The notes beneath the pieces are model-generated. The model made no database searches. It saw only the letters and a program-made list of their open reading frames with translations, and was not told the origin of the DNA. From Arthrobacter sp. OV608 (GTDB taxonomy: Bacteria > Actinomycetota > Actinomycetes > Actinomycetales > Micrococcaceae): a stretch of DNA of 64,000 bases. The stretch spans positions 62,001 through 126,000 of the forward strand of contig FOEZ01000008.1 of NCBI GenBank assembly GCA_900110595.1, written 5' to 3'. The position numbers were made by a program, and so were the translations under genes. Shown in pieces: positions 45,202 to 55,239 of the stretch. Position 1 is the first letter of the stretch, and each line of letters begins with the position of its first letter.

Positions 45202-46217
45202 TGCCAAGCTTCGCGACTTTCGGTAATGAGCTCTACACCGGCAAGCGCTCCTACAACTTCGTAGGCGCCAAGAAGATCTGGTTCATCATCGCGGCCGTGG
45301 CCGTTGCCCTGTCCATCCTGATCCCGGTGGCCAAGGGCGGCTTCAACCTCGGTATTGAGTTCCGGGGCGGATCCGAGTTCACGGTCTCGAACGTCAAGAG
45401 TACGGACGCCACGGTAGGCGAGGAGGCCGTCACCAGTGTGGTGGCCGGCAGCGTGCCACGCGTCGCCAATGTGGCCGGGACCACCATGCGGATCCAGACC
45501 GACAAACTCACCGACGATGAAACCCTTCGCATCAAAGAGGGCCTGACCACGGCTTACGGAGTCACGGACAACGAGGTGACCTCGACCTTTGTGGGACCCA
45601 CCTGGGGTGCTGACGTCACCAAGCAGGCGCTGCTCGGCCTGGTGATTTTTGTGCTCCTTGCCGCGGTGCTGATGGCGTTGTACTTCCGCACCTGGAAGAT
45701 GTCGCTCTCGGCCATTGCGGGCATGGTGGTGACCATGTTCGTTACAGCCGGAGTGTACGCGCTCAGCGACTTCGAAGTGACCCCATCAGCGATTATCGGG
45801 TTCCTCACCGTCCTGAGCTACTCGCTCTATGACACGGTGGTGGTGTTCGACAAGATCCGTGAGAATACGGCTGAGCTTGACGCATCAACACGGCGCACCT
45901 TCGCGGAGGAAGTCAACCTGGCCGTGAACCAGACCCTGGTCCGCTCGATCAACACCATGATGGTGGCCATCCTTCCGGTCGGCGCCATCTTGTTCATCGG
46001 TGCCGGACTCCTGGGCGCGGGAACTCTGCGCGACCTCTCGCTTGCCCTGTTCGTTGGCATCCTGATCGGTACTGCGGCCACCATTTTCGTTGCCGCTCCG
46101 ATGTACGCCTGGCTGCGGCAGAACGAGCCGGACCTCGTCAGGCAGGCCAAGCGAGTCGAGCAGCGCCGGGCTAGTGCCGAGCGTTCCGCGGCTCCCGCGG
46201 AGCCGGCCCAGGCCTAG
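45201..46217 (+). CDS. secF: Protein translocase subunit SecF
   Basis: 338 aa. GIEFRGGSEF near the N-terminus, six membrane helices, and the conserved SYSLYDTVVVFDKIREN and RSINTMMVAILP segments. Partner of SecD; translationally coupled. The adenine phosphoribosyltransferase gene that lies between secF and rel in mycobacteria is absent. Confidence 0.97.
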   Translation: MPSFATFGNELYTGKRSYNFVGAKKIWFIIAAVAVALSILIPVAKGGFNLGIEFRGGSEFTVSNVKSTDATVGEEAVTSVVAGSVPRVANVAGTTMRIQTDKLTDDETLRIKEGLTTAYGVTDNEVTSTFVGPTWGADVTKQALLGLVIFVLLAAVLMALYFRTWKMSLSAIAGMVVTMFVTAGVYALSDFEVTPSAIIGFLTVLSYSLYDTVVVFDKIRENTAELDASTRRTFAEEVNLAVNQTLVRSINTMMVAILPVGAILFIGAGLLGAGTLRDLSLALFVGILIGTAATIFVAAPMYAWLRQNEPDLVRQAKRVEQRRASAERSAAPAEPAQA

Positions 46218-46229
46218 GTTTTTCGCAGG

Positions 46230-46265
46230 GGCCGGACGGTGTCAGAATCCTGACGCCGTCCGGCC
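46230..46265. terminator. Terminator after secF
   Basis: 16-bp stem with one G·T pair (46230–46245 with 46250–46265), AATC loop, then CTGGCTGTTTT. Ends the yajC–secDF operon. Confidence 0.85.
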
Positions 46266-46310
46266 CTGGCTGTTTTAAGAGCCGGTTATAAAACTCCTTC
46301 GGGTGAGGAA

Positions 46311-46316
46311 TAGACT
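46311..46316 (+). promoter_or_regulatory. -10 box TAGACT of rel
   Basis: TAGACT lies 33 nt before the preferred TTG start. No convincing -35 box at 17 bp. Confidence 0.4.
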
Positions 46317-46348
46317 GGGGTAATTAAACGGTCATGAGGGGTGCTTCA

Positions 46349-48739
46349 TTGGAAGAACGTTCTGCGTCGCTGCCGACGGCACAAGGAGATCAGGGTCCGG
46401 CCGGTGTGCAGACCGGCCAGGCGGCTTCCGCGCGCGCAGGTTCGTTGGTCCCCGTGGACAACTCCGGGTCCCGCCCCACTTTTCCCGGCCGCCGGGAACG
46501 CACCAGGTCACGGCTCGCCCGGCTGACAGGCCGGAGTGCCGCAAACTATTCACCCATCCTCGAACCACTGCTGAGGACGGTCCGGGCCAACAATCCCAAA
46601 GAGGATTTTGACCTCATCCAGCGCGCCTTCGACGTGGCGGAACGGAGCCATCGCGGGCAGAAGCGCAAGAGCGGTGACCCCTACATCACCCATCCGGTGG
46701 CTGTGGCCACCATCCTCGCCGAACTGGGACTCAGTGGAACCACCCTGGCAGCGGCTCTGCTGCATGACACCGTCGAGGACACGCCGTACACACTCGCCGA
46801 CCTGAAGCGTGACTTCGGTCCGGAAGTGGCGATGCTCGTTGACGGGGTCACCAAGCTGGACAAAGTCAGCTTCGGCGAAGCGGCGCAGTCCGAGACGGTC
46901 CGCAAGATGGTTGTGGCCATGGCCAAGGACATCAGGGTTCTGATGATCAAGCTCGCCGACCGGCTCCACAACGCCCGTACGTGGCGCTTCGTTTCAGCCG
47001 AATCTTCGGCCCGAAAAGCGCGCGAAACCCTGGAAATCTTTGCCCCGCTGGCGCACCGGCTGGGCATGAACACCATCAAATGGGAGCTGGAGGACCTGTC
47101 CTTCGCGGCGCTCTACCCCAAGGTGTACGAAGAGATCGTACGCATGGTGGGGGACCGGACTCCGGAGCGCGAGAAGAGCCTGGGCGTCATCCGGGACCAG
47201 ATTACTGAAGATCTCCGCACGGCCAAGATCAAGGCAACCATTACCGGCCGGCCCAAGCACTACTACTCGATCTACCAGAAGATGATTGTCCGCGACAAGG
47301 ACTTCGACGACATCAATGACCTCATGGGTGTCCGTGTCCTGGTGGACTCCGTCCGGGACTGTTACGCCGCCCTCGGTACCATGCACTCGCGCTGGAACCC
47401 GCTGCCCGGCAGGTTCAAGGACTACATCGCGATGCCCAAGTTCAACATGTACCAGTCCCTGCACACTACGGTGATCGGTCCTGGCGGCAAGCCGGTGGAA
47501 ATCCAGATCCGGACGCATGAGATGCACCGCCGCGCCGAGTACGGCGTCGCCGCGCACTGGAAGTACAAGGACCAGCCCAACCGCACCGCGGTTGGCCCCG
47601 GGAGCCCGCGCGACGGCGACATGGGCTGGCTGCGCTCACTGGTGGACTGGCAGCAGGAAACCTCGGACCCGGGGGAGTTCCTCGATTCCCTGCGGTTCGA
47701 GATCAACGCGAGGGAAGTTTTCGTCTTCACCCCCAAGGGCGAAGTCATGGCCCTGCCGGCCGGCTCCACCCCTGTGGACTTCGCCTATGCTGTCCATACC
47801 GAGGTGGGTCACCGGACCATCGGCGCCCGGGTTAATGGAAAGCTCGTTCCGCTCAACAGCGAGTTGAACCACGGCGACTGGGTGGAGATCTTCACCTCCA
47901 AGGCTGAAGGAGCAGGGCCCAGCCAGGACTGGCAGCATTTCGTCAAGAGCGCCCGGGCCCGCAACAAGATCCGGCAGTGGTTCAGCAAGGAACGCCGTGA
48001 AGAGGCGATCGACCGCGGCAAGGAACTCTTGACCCGTGCCATGCGGAAACAGAACCTGCCCCTCCAGCGCCTGATGACTCATGAGGCGTTGGCCGCGGTG
48101 GCGGAGGACTTCAAGTACGTCGACATCTCCGGGCTGTACGCCGGTGTGGGGGACGGGCATACCTCTGCCCAGGCGGTCATGGAGAAGCTCGTCGAGAGCC
48201 TCGGCGGGAACGAAAGCACCGACGACGACATCACCGAAGTCAGCATCCCCACGCAGGTCACGAAGGCAAAGTTCTCCGACTCCGGTGTTGTGGTCCGTGG
48301 CGTGGGCGACGTCTGGGTGAAGCTGGCCCGCTGCTGTACGCCTGTTCCTCCGGACCCGATCCTCGGGTTTGTGACCAGGGGCTCCGGCGTGTCCGTGCAC
48401 CGGACGGACTGCACCAACATCTCCGACCTGAAGGACCAGCCGGACCGGATCGTTGAGGTGGATTGGGCGCCCACGCAGTCCAGCGTGTTCCTGGTGGAGA
48501 TCCAGGTGGAGGCGCTGGACCGCAAATCGCTGCTCTCCGACGTCACGCGCGTGCTCTCCGAGAACCACGTCAACATCCTGGCGGCCAGCGTCCATACCTC
48601 CAGCGACCGCGTTGCCATTTCAAAGTTCGCCTTCGAGATGGGTGACCCCAAGTACCTGCACCACGTCCTGAGTGCTGTCCGCCGGATTGACGGTGTTTTC
48701 GACGTCTACCGCACCACGGGGAACAAGCGCCGGAACTAG
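46349..48739 (+). CDS. rel: Bifunctional (p)ppGpp synthetase/hydrolase Rel
   Basis: 796 aa. Hydrolase HD domain intact ([22 protein letters not shown]), synthetase domain with the RDKD (RxKD) motif typical of bifunctional Rel rather than the ExDD of Rel[20 protein letters not shown] ([22 protein letters not shown]), a zinc-finger-like [10 protein letters not shown] segment and a C-terminal ACT domain. Controls the stringent response. TTG at 46349 has GAGGGG 7 nt upstream; ATG at 46334 is the alternative. Its last 120 bp overlap the antisense AbiEi-like gene. Confidence 0.96.
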   Translation: MEERSASLPTAQGDQGPAGVQTGQAASARAGSLVPVDNSGSRPTFPGRRERTRSRLARLTGRSAANYSPILEPLLRTVRANNPKEDFDLIQRAFDVAERSHRGQKRKSGDPYITHPVAVATILAELGLSGTTLAAALLHDTVEDTPYTLADLKRDFGPEVAMLVDGVTKLDKVSFGEAAQSETVRKMVVAMAKDIRVLMIKLADRLHNARTWRFVSAESSARKARETLEIFAPLAHRLGMNTIKWELEDLSFAALYPKVYEEIVRMVGDRTPEREKSLGVIRDQITEDLRTAKIKATITGRPKHYYSIYQKMIVRDKDFDDINDLMGVRVLVDSVRDCYAALGTMHSRWNPLPGRFKDYIAMPKFNMYQSLHTTVIGPGGKPVEIQIRTHEMHRRAEYGVAAHWKYKDQPNRTAVGPGSPRDGDMGWLRSLVDWQQETSDPGEFLDSLRFEINAREVFVFTPKGEVMALPAGSTPVDFAYAVHTEVGHRTIGARVNGKLVPLNSELNHGDWVEIFTSKAEGAGPSQDWQHFVKSARARNKIRQWFSKERREEAIDRGKELLTRAMRKQNLPLQRLMTHEALAAVAEDFKYVDISGLYAGVGDGHTSAQAVMEKLVESLGGNESTDDDITEVSIPTQVTKAKFSDSGVVVRGVGDVWVKLARCCTPVPPDPILGFVTRGSGVSVHRTDCTNISDLKDQPDRIVEVDWAPTQSSVFLVEIQVEALDRKSLLSDVTRVLSENHVNILAASVHTSSDRVAISKFAFEMGDPKYLHHVLSAVRRIDGVFDVYRTTGNKRRN

Positions 48740-49357
48740 CTGCGCCAGCTTTTCCAGTGCCGCCCTTTTGTGGGGGACCCGGGGGCTGGCCTCGATGGCC
48801 AGGATCAGCAACCGCAGGCGCACATCGTTCTGCGGGCGCGCCAGCAAACTTTCCAGGGTGGGGATCGCCCGCTCCGCCTCTACATGCAGGGCTACGTCAA
48901 GCGCAGTGCGCAGCGGACTGGAGACCATCAAACCGCCCAGGCTGACAACATCGAACGGCCCGAGCTTCACTTCGTGCAGGCTGCAGCCCCGGGTGTTGCG
49001 CAGGCTCGAAACACGGCGCTTGGCATCAACCAGCAGTGCCAACCGGTCCGGCTCGGCGGCACAGCCATAGATCCAGGCCGCTGTCATCCGCCCCGCCACT
49101 ACCCGTTGGCGCACGGCTGCCGGAACGGCTCCAGCGGCTGCCCGTGCCCGGAGTTGCGGGGTGGCCGTGCTTCCAGGCAGCGCGTAACCGTGCTGATGGA
49201 ACCGGGTCAGCAGGCCGTCGGCGGCCAGCGCCTGAAGCTCCGGGAAGGCAAACGGCATGCCCGGAGCATAAAGTTCGGGGAAGCGCGGCAGTGGTTCCGG
49301 GCTGGAGGAGGAATCCGCGCCGTGGGCGGCGGCGGGAGGTGCCGTGGATGTCGCCAT
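48620..49357 (-). CDS. AbiEi-like antitoxin-family protein without a toxin
   Basis: 245 aa. Sequence such as [21 protein letters not shown] (winged-helix-like), RMTAAWIYG and [15 protein letters not shown] resembles the type IV AbiEi antitoxin family. No AbiEii nucleotidyltransferase is next to it. The last 40 codons are antisense to the end of rel. Residues 175–220 ([20 protein letters not shown]) are helical. Orphan regulators of this kind are frequent in Actinobacteria; the role is unknown. Confidence 0.65.
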   Translation of the reverse strand: MATSTAPPAAAHGADSSSSPEPLPRFPELYAPGMPFAFPELQALAADGLLTRFHQHGYALPGSTATPQLRARAAAGAVPAAVRQRVVAGRMTAAWIYGCAAEPDRLALLVDAKRRVSSLRNTRGCSLHEVKLGPFDVVSLGGLMVSSPLRTALDVALHVEAERAIPTLESLLARPQNDVRLRLLILAIEASPRVPHKRAALEKLAQLVPALVPRGAVDVENTVNPADSTQDVVQVLGVTHLEGEL

Positions 49358-49390
49358 CCACCCATCCTGCCCCGATGGCGTTAACCGGCA

Positions 49391-49432
49391 CAGGCCCGGT
49401 TCCGGTTATGTGGATAACCGGAACCGGGCCTG
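49391..49432. terminator. Perfect 19-bp hairpin terminator
   Basis: Arms 49391–49409 and 49414–49432 with a GTGG loop, no mismatch. It follows the minus-strand DUF349 gene and lies before the AbiEi-like gene start. Confidence 0.85.
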
Positions 49433-49460
49433 CATTGACAAACAGCCGGCGTGAAAAGGG

Positions 49461-51002
49461 CTAGGACAATTCGCTGGCAGACCGCTGGATCTGGTCCAGC
49501 CAGGCCTGGCGTGCTTCCAGGGCTTCCTGGGCTGCCTTGATCCTGCGCTGGTCACCGGTCTTTTCAGCCGTGGCGAGATCTTCCTGGAGCCCCGCGATGG
49601 CGGATTCCAGCTGTGACAGGGCGCTGTTGGTGCGTGCCTTCCGCTCCGGGTTGGACCGCTGCCACTGCTCTTCCTCGGCGTGGCGGACTGAGTCTTCCAC
49701 CTTCCGCAGCCCGGCTTCAACGCGTCCCATGTCCGCGCGCGGGACCTTGCCGGCCTCTTCCCAGCGGTCCCGGATCGACTGCAGGGCCTTCTTGGCAGCA
49801 GTCAGGTCCTTCACCGGGAGAATGGCGTTGGCTTCGGTCAGGAGCGCTTCCTTGACCGTGAGGTTTGAGGCATATTCCTGGTCGATCTCATCATTTGCCG
49901 CCTGGCGCGCCGTGAAGAAGGCATCCTGGGCGGCGCGGAACCGGGCCCAGAGGGCGTCGTCGTCCTTGCGGCTGGCCCGCGGGGAGGCCTTCCACTGATC
50001 CATCAGGCGCCGGTACTCGCCGGCGGCGAATCCCCAGTCGGTGGAGGTGGACAAGGCTTCGGCCTCGGCGATCAGCTTTTCCTTGGCTGACTTGGCAGCA
50101 GAGTTGTTGCTGTCCAGCTGCGAGAAGTAGGCGCGGCGGTGACGGTCAAAAACAGTGCGGGCGGCACGGAACCGCTTCCACAAGGCGTCCTCGTTGCTTC
50201 GGCCCAGGCGGACTCCGCTCTTCTGGGCTGTCTTCCAGCTCTCGAACAGCTCGTTCATCCGGGCGCTGGAGGTCTTCCACTGCGTTTGGGTGGGATCCTG
50301 GCCCGAGATTTCCTCGGCTTCGGCGACGATAGCCTCGCGGGCAGCGAGCTCGGAGGCGCGGACGGCGTCATGCTCGGCCTTCTCCGCCTTTTCGAGTTCA
50401 GCGATCTGCGTGGATAACGCATCGAGCCGCGCCTCTGCAGACCTAAGGTCTCCCACCATGTTGCGCTCGGCGAGCTGCTCACGCAGGTGCGTGACGGTCT
50501 TTTGCATGTCGGTGCTGGGGGCCTTTGAGCTGACGCGCTGTTCGAGCAGCACGATCTGGGCCACCACATCGTCATATTTCCGCGCGAAGTACGCCAGCGC
50601 CTCGTCGTCACTGACCCCCGGGTACTGGCCCACGGGGTGTTCCGCGCCGTCGATGGCCAAAAAGACGTGTCCATCGCCCTCTACACGGCCCCACTTCGCC
50701 GCTTCTGCCAGCGACGTTGCCGGCGCTGCGGGAACAGCTGTTGCAGCAGGTGCAGCAGCTGGCTTGGGGCGGGACGCGAAGGCGGCCGGAGAAGGTGCCG
50801 GGCGGGGTGCCGGTGCCGGGGAAGTGCTTTCCGGGGCATTGCTTTCCTCGGCCGGGCTCTCACTGGCGCCACTTTGCGGGGCATTCTCCACGGGAGCTTC
50901 CGTTGCGGGATCGCTGGCTGCAGGTGCAACTTCCTCGGCGGCGGGTGCCGCCGTCCCGGTCAGGTCTGTTGCTGTTTCGTCGGATTTCTGACTGTCTGTC
51001 AC
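49461..51002 (-). CDS. DUF349 coiled-coil protein
   Basis: 513 aa. A disordered acidic Ala/Pro/Glu N-terminus (1–100) precedes a small domain (WGRVEGDGHVFLAIDG to YFARKYDD) and at least three DUF349 helical repeats, each with W..A......DDALW.RFRAA or NEDALWKRFRAARTVFD. Cytoplasmic; function not established. GTG start. Between it and the cyclophilin gene there are only 67 bp, so the two may be co-transcribed. Confidence 0.9.
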   Translation of the reverse strand: MTDSQKSDETATDLTGTAAPAAEEVAPAASDPATEAPVENAPQSGASESPAEESNAPESTSPAPAPRPAPSPAAFASRPKPAAAPAATAVPAAPATSLAEAAKWGRVEGDGHVFLAIDGAEHPVGQYPGVSDDEALAYFARKYDDVVAQIVLLEQRVSSKAPSTDMQKTVTHLREQLAERNMVGDLRSAEARLDALSTQIAELEKAEKAEHDAVRASELAAREAIVAEAEEISGQDPTQTQWKTSSARMNELFESWKTAQKSGVRLGRSNEDALWKRFRAARTVFDRHRRAYFSQLDSNNSAAKSAKEKLIAEAEALSTSTDWGFAAGEYRRLMDQWKASPRASRKDDDALWARFRAAQDAFFTARQAANDEIDQEYASNLTVKEALLTEANAILPVKDLTAAKKALQSIRDRWEEAGKVPRADMGRVEAGLRKVEDSVRHAEEEQWQRSNPERKARTNSALSQLESAIAGLQEDLATAEKTGDQRRIKAAQEALEARQAWLDQIQRSASELS

Positions 51003-51069
51003 CGCTAAAAGTCTTTCGCTTGGAGGAAAATACTCAGGTCCTGCACCGCAGCCTCAGGGGCCGGGCTTC

Positions 51070-51876
51070 CTACTTCAGAGAAAACGAGTCTATCGTGACT
51101 GGTTCCACAGGTGCGCCGTCTGTGTCGCTGCTGCCCGGTGTAATCCCGGCTGCAGCTATATTCGACACCACATCAAGCCCGGAAGTCACTCTTCCCACCA
51201 CGGTGTAGCCCCCTGCGCTGTCCGCCGGGATGACCGTGTCCTTGTACACGATGAAGAACTGTTTCCCGTTTCCGAAGGCGTTGTTTCCGGTGCGTGCCAC
51301 GGCGATGGTTCCGGCCGGATAGGTATTGTCGGCGGGCGTGTTTTCGAGGGGACCCCAGGTGTAGGTTGGATCCCCCTCCCCGTTGGGTCCGGATGCGCCG
51401 CATTGAAGCAGCCCGAAGGTATCGCCGGTGGTGAGGCGGTGGCAGGTTTTGGCATTGAAGTAGCCTTCGTCGCTGAGCGATTTGAAAACAGCGGCTGCCT
51501 GCGGTGCTTTCGTCCCGTCCAGCTCCACTGCAAGGGGGCTCCCGTTCAGGACCAGATCGCCCGTGAAGGTCTTTCCGTCGGCCGTTTCCGCAGCAGGAAT
51601 GTTGGGACTGTTGGTCGCCGGCACGGACGGGCTTGCAGAAGCGGAGGGGCTGGAGAGCCCTGCCTCGGCGGCGGCGAACTCCTCCTCGGTGGGATTACCG
51701 GCGAAGGCGGTCAGTTGGAGGACGACGGCGAGCATCACGGCGGCGGTTCCGGCACCGGCGGCGATCACGTTGTCGCGCTTGCGCCGCTTCTCCTGTTCCC
51801 GGCGCAGCTCGCGCTTGGCTTCCATCTGCTGAATGCGCCGCCTTGCTTCGCGGGCACTGCGTGAACTGGCCGCCAA
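51070..51876 (-). CDS. Membrane-anchored cyclophilin-type peptidyl-prolyl isomerase
   Basis: 268 aa. Basic coiled N-terminus (RREQEKRRKRD), one membrane helix (about 38–60), Ser/Ala/Pro stalk, then the cyclophilin domain: YFNAKTCHRLTTGDTFGLLQCGA (catalytic Arg region), GTIAVARTGNNAFGNGKQFFIVY and VVGRVTSGLDVV. Several usual cyclophilin residues are changed. It may fold exported proteins. TTG start with AAGGAGG 4 nt upstream. Divergent from hisS. Confidence 0.92.
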   Translation of the reverse strand: MAASSRSAREARRRIQQMEAKRELRREQEKRRKRDNVIAAGAGTAAVMLAVVLQLTAFAGNPTEEEFAAAEAGLSSPSASASPSVPATNSPNIPAAETADGKTFTGDLVLNGSPLAVELDGTKAPQAAAVFKSLSDEGYFNAKTCHRLTTGDTFGLLQCGASGPNGEGDPTYTWGPLENTPADNTYPAGTIAVARTGNNAFGNGKQFFIVYKDTVIPADSAGGYTVVGRVTSGLDVVSNIAAAGITPGSSDTDGAPVEPVTIDSFSLK

Positions 51877-51986
51877 GGGTCCTCCTTATTGTCGGGCTGC
51901 TGCGCCCCGCGGCACAGGCCCCGGGCGCATGTGTCTGACGGCCAAGTCCTGACGCGTCCGCTGCATTAGAGATGCTGGCGGATGAC

Positions 51987-52017
51987 GCATAAACTGACTG
52001 CCGCACATAGTTTATGC
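51987..52017. promoter_or_regulatory. Inverted repeat in the ppi–hisS intergenic region
   Basis: 9-bp arms GCATAAACT (51987–51995) and AGTTTATGC (52009–52017) around 13 bp. It lies 85 bp before the hisS start and may be an operator or part of a promoter; the regulator is unknown. Confidence 0.45.
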
Positions 52018-52101
52018 ATGACTGGCTGGACTGCCGCCGTTCCAGGCCCGTTTCGGGCCGCGCAAGTCCCAGGCACCCTTATCAAGAGGAGAAAATCCAC
52101 C

Positions 52102-53472
52102 ATGGCACGCACCGCCTCCCTGTCCGGATTCCCCGAGTGGCTTCCCGAGGAGCGGCTGGTGGAGCTGCATGTGCTGGATACGCTGCGCCGGGTTTTCGAG
52201 CTGCACGGCTTCGCTTCCATTGAAACGCGGGCTGTTGAAACCGTGGGGCAGTTGCTGCGCAAGGGCGAAATCGATAAGGAAGTGTACGGTCTCAGCCGGC
52301 TTCAGGAGGACGAGAGCGAGAATCCGGTTAAGGGCGGCAAAGCCGATCCACACGCGCTTGCGCTCCACTTTGACCTGACCGTTCCGTTCGCCCGCTACGT
52401 GGTGGAGAACGCCGGCTACCTCGCCTTCCCGTTCCGCCGTTACCAGATCCAGAAGGTCTGGCGCGGTGAGCGCCCGCAGGAGGGCCGGGCCCGTGAATTC
52501 ACGCAGGCGGATATCGACGTGGTGGGGGACGGTGACCTGCCGTTCCGCTACGACGTCGAAATCGCGCTGGTCATTGCAGAGGCCCTCAGCGCCCTTCCCA
52601 TCCCTGACTTCCGGCTCCGGATCAACAACCGCAAACTCGCAGAGGGCTTCTACCGCGGCATCGGCCTGGACGATACGGCCGGGGTGCTGCGCAGCATCGA
52701 CAAACTCGAGAAGATCGGTCCCGCGAAGGTGGCCGAACTGCTGAAAGCTGAACTGGGTGCAACCGACGAGCAGGCGCAGAAGGCTCTGGAGCTGGCCGGA
52801 ATACGTACCGAGGACACGTCCTTCGTGGAACAGGTGCGCGCCTTGGGAGTCAGCAATGAGCTGCTTGAGGAAGGCCTGAATGAGTTGGAGCAGGTCATCG
52901 AGGCTGCCGTCCAGCGGGCACCCGGCAAGGTGCTGGCCGATCTCAGTATCGCCCGTGGCCTGGACTACTACACCGGCACAGTGGTGGAAACGGTGCTGGT
53001 GGGCCACGAACAGCTCGGCTCCATCTGCTCGGGCGGCCGCTACGACGCACTGGCCTCCAAGGGCAACCGGAAGTTCCCCGGGGTAGGTCTTTCCATCGGC
53101 GTTACACGGTTGGTATCACGCATCCTCAGCCAGGACCTGGCCAAGGCGTCTCGCTCAGTTCCCACCGCCGTGCTCGTCTCCCTGACCAATGACGGGAGCT
53201 GGAGTGCCGCGCAGGACGTCGCGGCACAGCTCCGCAGTCGTGGAATTCCCACGGAGGTGGCAGCCAAGGCGGAGAAATTCGGCAAGCAGATCAAGTTCGC
53301 CGACCGCCGCGGCATCCCCTTCGTCTGGTTCACCGACGACGACGGCACGCACCAGGTCAAGGACATCCGCACCGGCGAGCAGGTAGTGGCATTCCCCGAG
53401 ACCTGGACCCCGCCGGCGGAGGATTTGGCTGTCCAGGTCGCGTCCACGGCTCCGGTGGCTTCCGCAGTCTAG
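52102..53472 (+). CDS. hisS: Histidyl-tRNA synthetase
   Basis: 456 aa class II synthetase. HFDLTVPFARYV, FRRYQIQKVWRGERPQEGRAREFTQ split around motif 2, the His-specific LARGLDYYTG-type segment (SIARGLDYYTGTVVE), CSGGRYD and a C-terminal anticodon domain. AGAGGAG precedes the ATG by 9 nt. It lacks the usual short form start of E. coli but matches Actinobacteria. Confidence 0.97.
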   Translation: MARTASLSGFPEWLPEERLVELHVLDTLRRVFELHGFASIETRAVETVGQLLRKGEIDKEVYGLSRLQEDESENPVKGGKADPHALALHFDLTVPFARYVVENAGYLAFPFRRYQIQKVWRGERPQEGRAREFTQADIDVVGDGDLPFRYDVEIALVIAEALSALPIPDFRLRINNRKLAEGFYRGIGLDDTAGVLRSIDKLEKIGPAKVAELLKAELGATDEQAQKALELAGIRTEDTSFVEQVRALGVSNELLEEGLNELEQVIEAAVQRAPGKVLADLSIARGLDYYTGTVVETVLVGHEQLGSICSGGRYDALASKGNRKFPGVGLSIGVTRLVSRILSQDLAKASRSVPTAVLVSLTNDGSWSAAQDVAAQLRSRGIPTEVAAKAEKFGKQIKFADRRGIPFVWFTDDDGTHQVKDIRTGEQVVAFPETWTPPAEDLAVQVASTAPVASAV

Positions 53473-53479
53473 GGCTGCT

Positions 53480-53517
53480 CCCGGATGCGCTGCCGGTACC
53501 TACGGCAGCGCTTCCCG
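53480..53517. terminator. Hairpin between converging hisS and DUF222-HNH genes
   Basis: Arms GCGCTGCCG (53487–53495) and CGGCAGCGC (53503–53511), extendable outward; the stop codon of the minus-strand gene lies in the loop. Confidence 0.6.
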
Positions 53518-55095
53518 GAAGTGGGGGCGTTTAAGGGCTTTGCGTTGCCTGAATTCAGCGCGACGGGGCCCTGGCCGCATTACTGCGGCGGCCGGCAGGC
53601 CAACCGCAACGGGTCGAAGTAGGGGACTGTTGGCTGGCCGCGTTCCCGGGAGCGGCGGCGCTGTTGACCTGTAGGTGTGGCCGGTGGGTGTCCGTGTTTC
53701 GACTGAATGTCTTTGTCCTGGCCGGGTAACCGTCTTTGCGGCCCAGCCTGGTGTTTCTTTGGTGTGGTTGCAGGTTTCGCAGAGGCCTTGGCCGTTGGTG
53801 CTGGTGGTTGGCCCGTCATGGTGCCAGGGGGTGATGTGGTCCAGGTGGCGGATGGGCGCGCCGCAGTAGGGGGCGCGGCAGGTGTCATCCCTGACCTGGA
53901 TGAATCGGCGGAGTCCTGCCGGGAAGAGCCGGGCCCTGGAGTCCATCCCGACGAGCTCTCCGTGCGTCGGCGCTGTGTAGAGCCGGCGAAGCCAGACATT
54001 CAACTCTCTACCTTCCGGAGTGCCGACCGAAGGCGGCCTGCTTGGGCGGCCAAAACCAACGTCTCCGGTGCCCGCGTTAACACCGCCATCTGATCCCTGC
54101 CCTGCTGGTGCTGGGCCATCCGGCGCGAGCTCCGCAGATCCTTGGACGGCTGCTCCACCGCCGGTTGATCCCGCGTCTGACATCAGCTCGCCACGGATGG
54201 CCTTTCGAGCCCATTCGCCGGGGACGATGCCGTAGCCGGCCAGGCGTGCGGGTTCGCTGTCGCCTTGGAAGAGGGTGCGGTCGGTCATGACGAGTTGGAG
54301 GTCGATGCCTGTGTAGCCGCCCGGGGTGCCGGTGACGCGTTCGACCAATTCGTCGGCCATAATCGCGCCCTTCGGGCGCTCCTCCCCGGAAGATTTCAGG
54401 GTGTCAGCGTGGCGGGTCAGCTCGGCATAGACGGCCACGCCCTGGGCCACCGGGAGCAGTGCGGTCAGCCGGGTCATCGTGTCCGGCGCCGGACGCAGCG
54501 TGACACTCCGCTCATTCACAGCGTGGCTGGCCCGCCGGGCAACCGCCTGCGGGTCCCGCCGGTACGCAGCAGCCCGGACCGCGGCGATGATGGCCCGGTC
54601 CCCATACCCGGCAAAGGACCCGCTGTCCGCGGCGAGTTCCTCGTCTACCGCGGCCCGGTCCTCGACCGACAGGCATGCTGTTTCCTTCACCACCAGTGTG
54701 GCCCGCCACTCGTTCAATTGGCCTGATTCCAGCGCCGCGAAGGTGTGGGGCATCTCAACCATGGCTTTCCCCAAACCAAGCAACCGGGCGCCACGGGACG
54801 GTGACTCCCGACGCGCCAACGCGATTTCCGCGCCCACCCCGGCTCCGAGTTCATCCGCAGGGACTCCCGCGGCGGCCTGTTCCTGCCGGGCGGCAAGTTC
54901 GAGGGCCACGGCGATCCGTGCCTGTTTTGCGGCAGCCGCGGACTTTACATCCTCCAACTCCCGCAGCTGGTCAATTTTTCCCGGCCCGTCCATAGCGACT
55001 GGGACAGCAGCCAGCAATTCAAGGACATCAGCAACAGAAGGAACAGGACGGTTTTGCACGGCGGCCGCCCCTGCCAAACCTCGAATCGCTTCCAT
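53500..55095 (-). CDS. DUF222 and HNH endonuclease-domain protein (13E12-repeat type)
   Basis: 531 aa. The long helical DUF222 domain covers about 25–330. The HNH domain follows at about 390–440: DDTCRAPYCGAPIRHLDHITPW, then NGQGLCETCNHTKE, with two Cys pairs and the catalytic His. Such genes are present in many copies in actinobacteria and behave like selfish or transposon-linked elements in some genomes. ATG at 55095. No repeat or insertion border was seen around it. Confidence 0.9.
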   Translation of the reverse strand: MEAIRGLAGAAAVQNRPVPSVADVLELLAAVPVAMDGPGKIDQLRELEDVKSAAAAKQARIAVALELAARQEQAAAGVPADELGAGVGAEIALARRESPSRGARLLGLGKAMVEMPHTFAALESGQLNEWRATLVVKETACLSVEDRAAVDEELAADSGSFAGYGDRAIIAAVRAAAYRRDPQAVARRASHAVNERSVTLRPAPDTMTRLTALLPVAQGVAVYAELTRHADTLKSSGEERPKGAIMADELVERVTGTPGGYTGIDLQLVMTDRTLFQGDSEPARLAGYGIVPGEWARKAIRGELMSDAGSTGGGAAVQGSAELAPDGPAPAGQGSDGGVNAGTGDVGFGRPSRPPSVGTPEGRELNVWLRRLYTAPTHGELVGMDSRARLFPAGLRRFIQVRDDTCRAPYCGAPIRHLDHITPWHHDGPTTSTNGQGLCETCNHTKETPGWAAKTVTRPGQRHSVETRTPTGHTYRSTAPPLPGTRPANSPLLRPVAVGLPAAAVMRPGPRRAEFRQRKALKRPHFREALP

Positions 55096-55239
55096 AACCA
55101 AAGTCTTCCAGCGGCCCCAGCCAACGGCATGAACCCACCGGCCCTATGTGGATAACCCGGGACATCAGCGTCAGGCCCTCAGGAAGGCGCGCTTTCCGCT
55201 ATAAGCGGCCAGGCCGCCGTCGGACACCCGCCCGCAGCG

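Noticed and set aside
53500..55095. DUF222-HNH gene as part of a transposable element
   Set aside because: No terminal repeats, target duplications or transposase nearby; kept as a plain gene.
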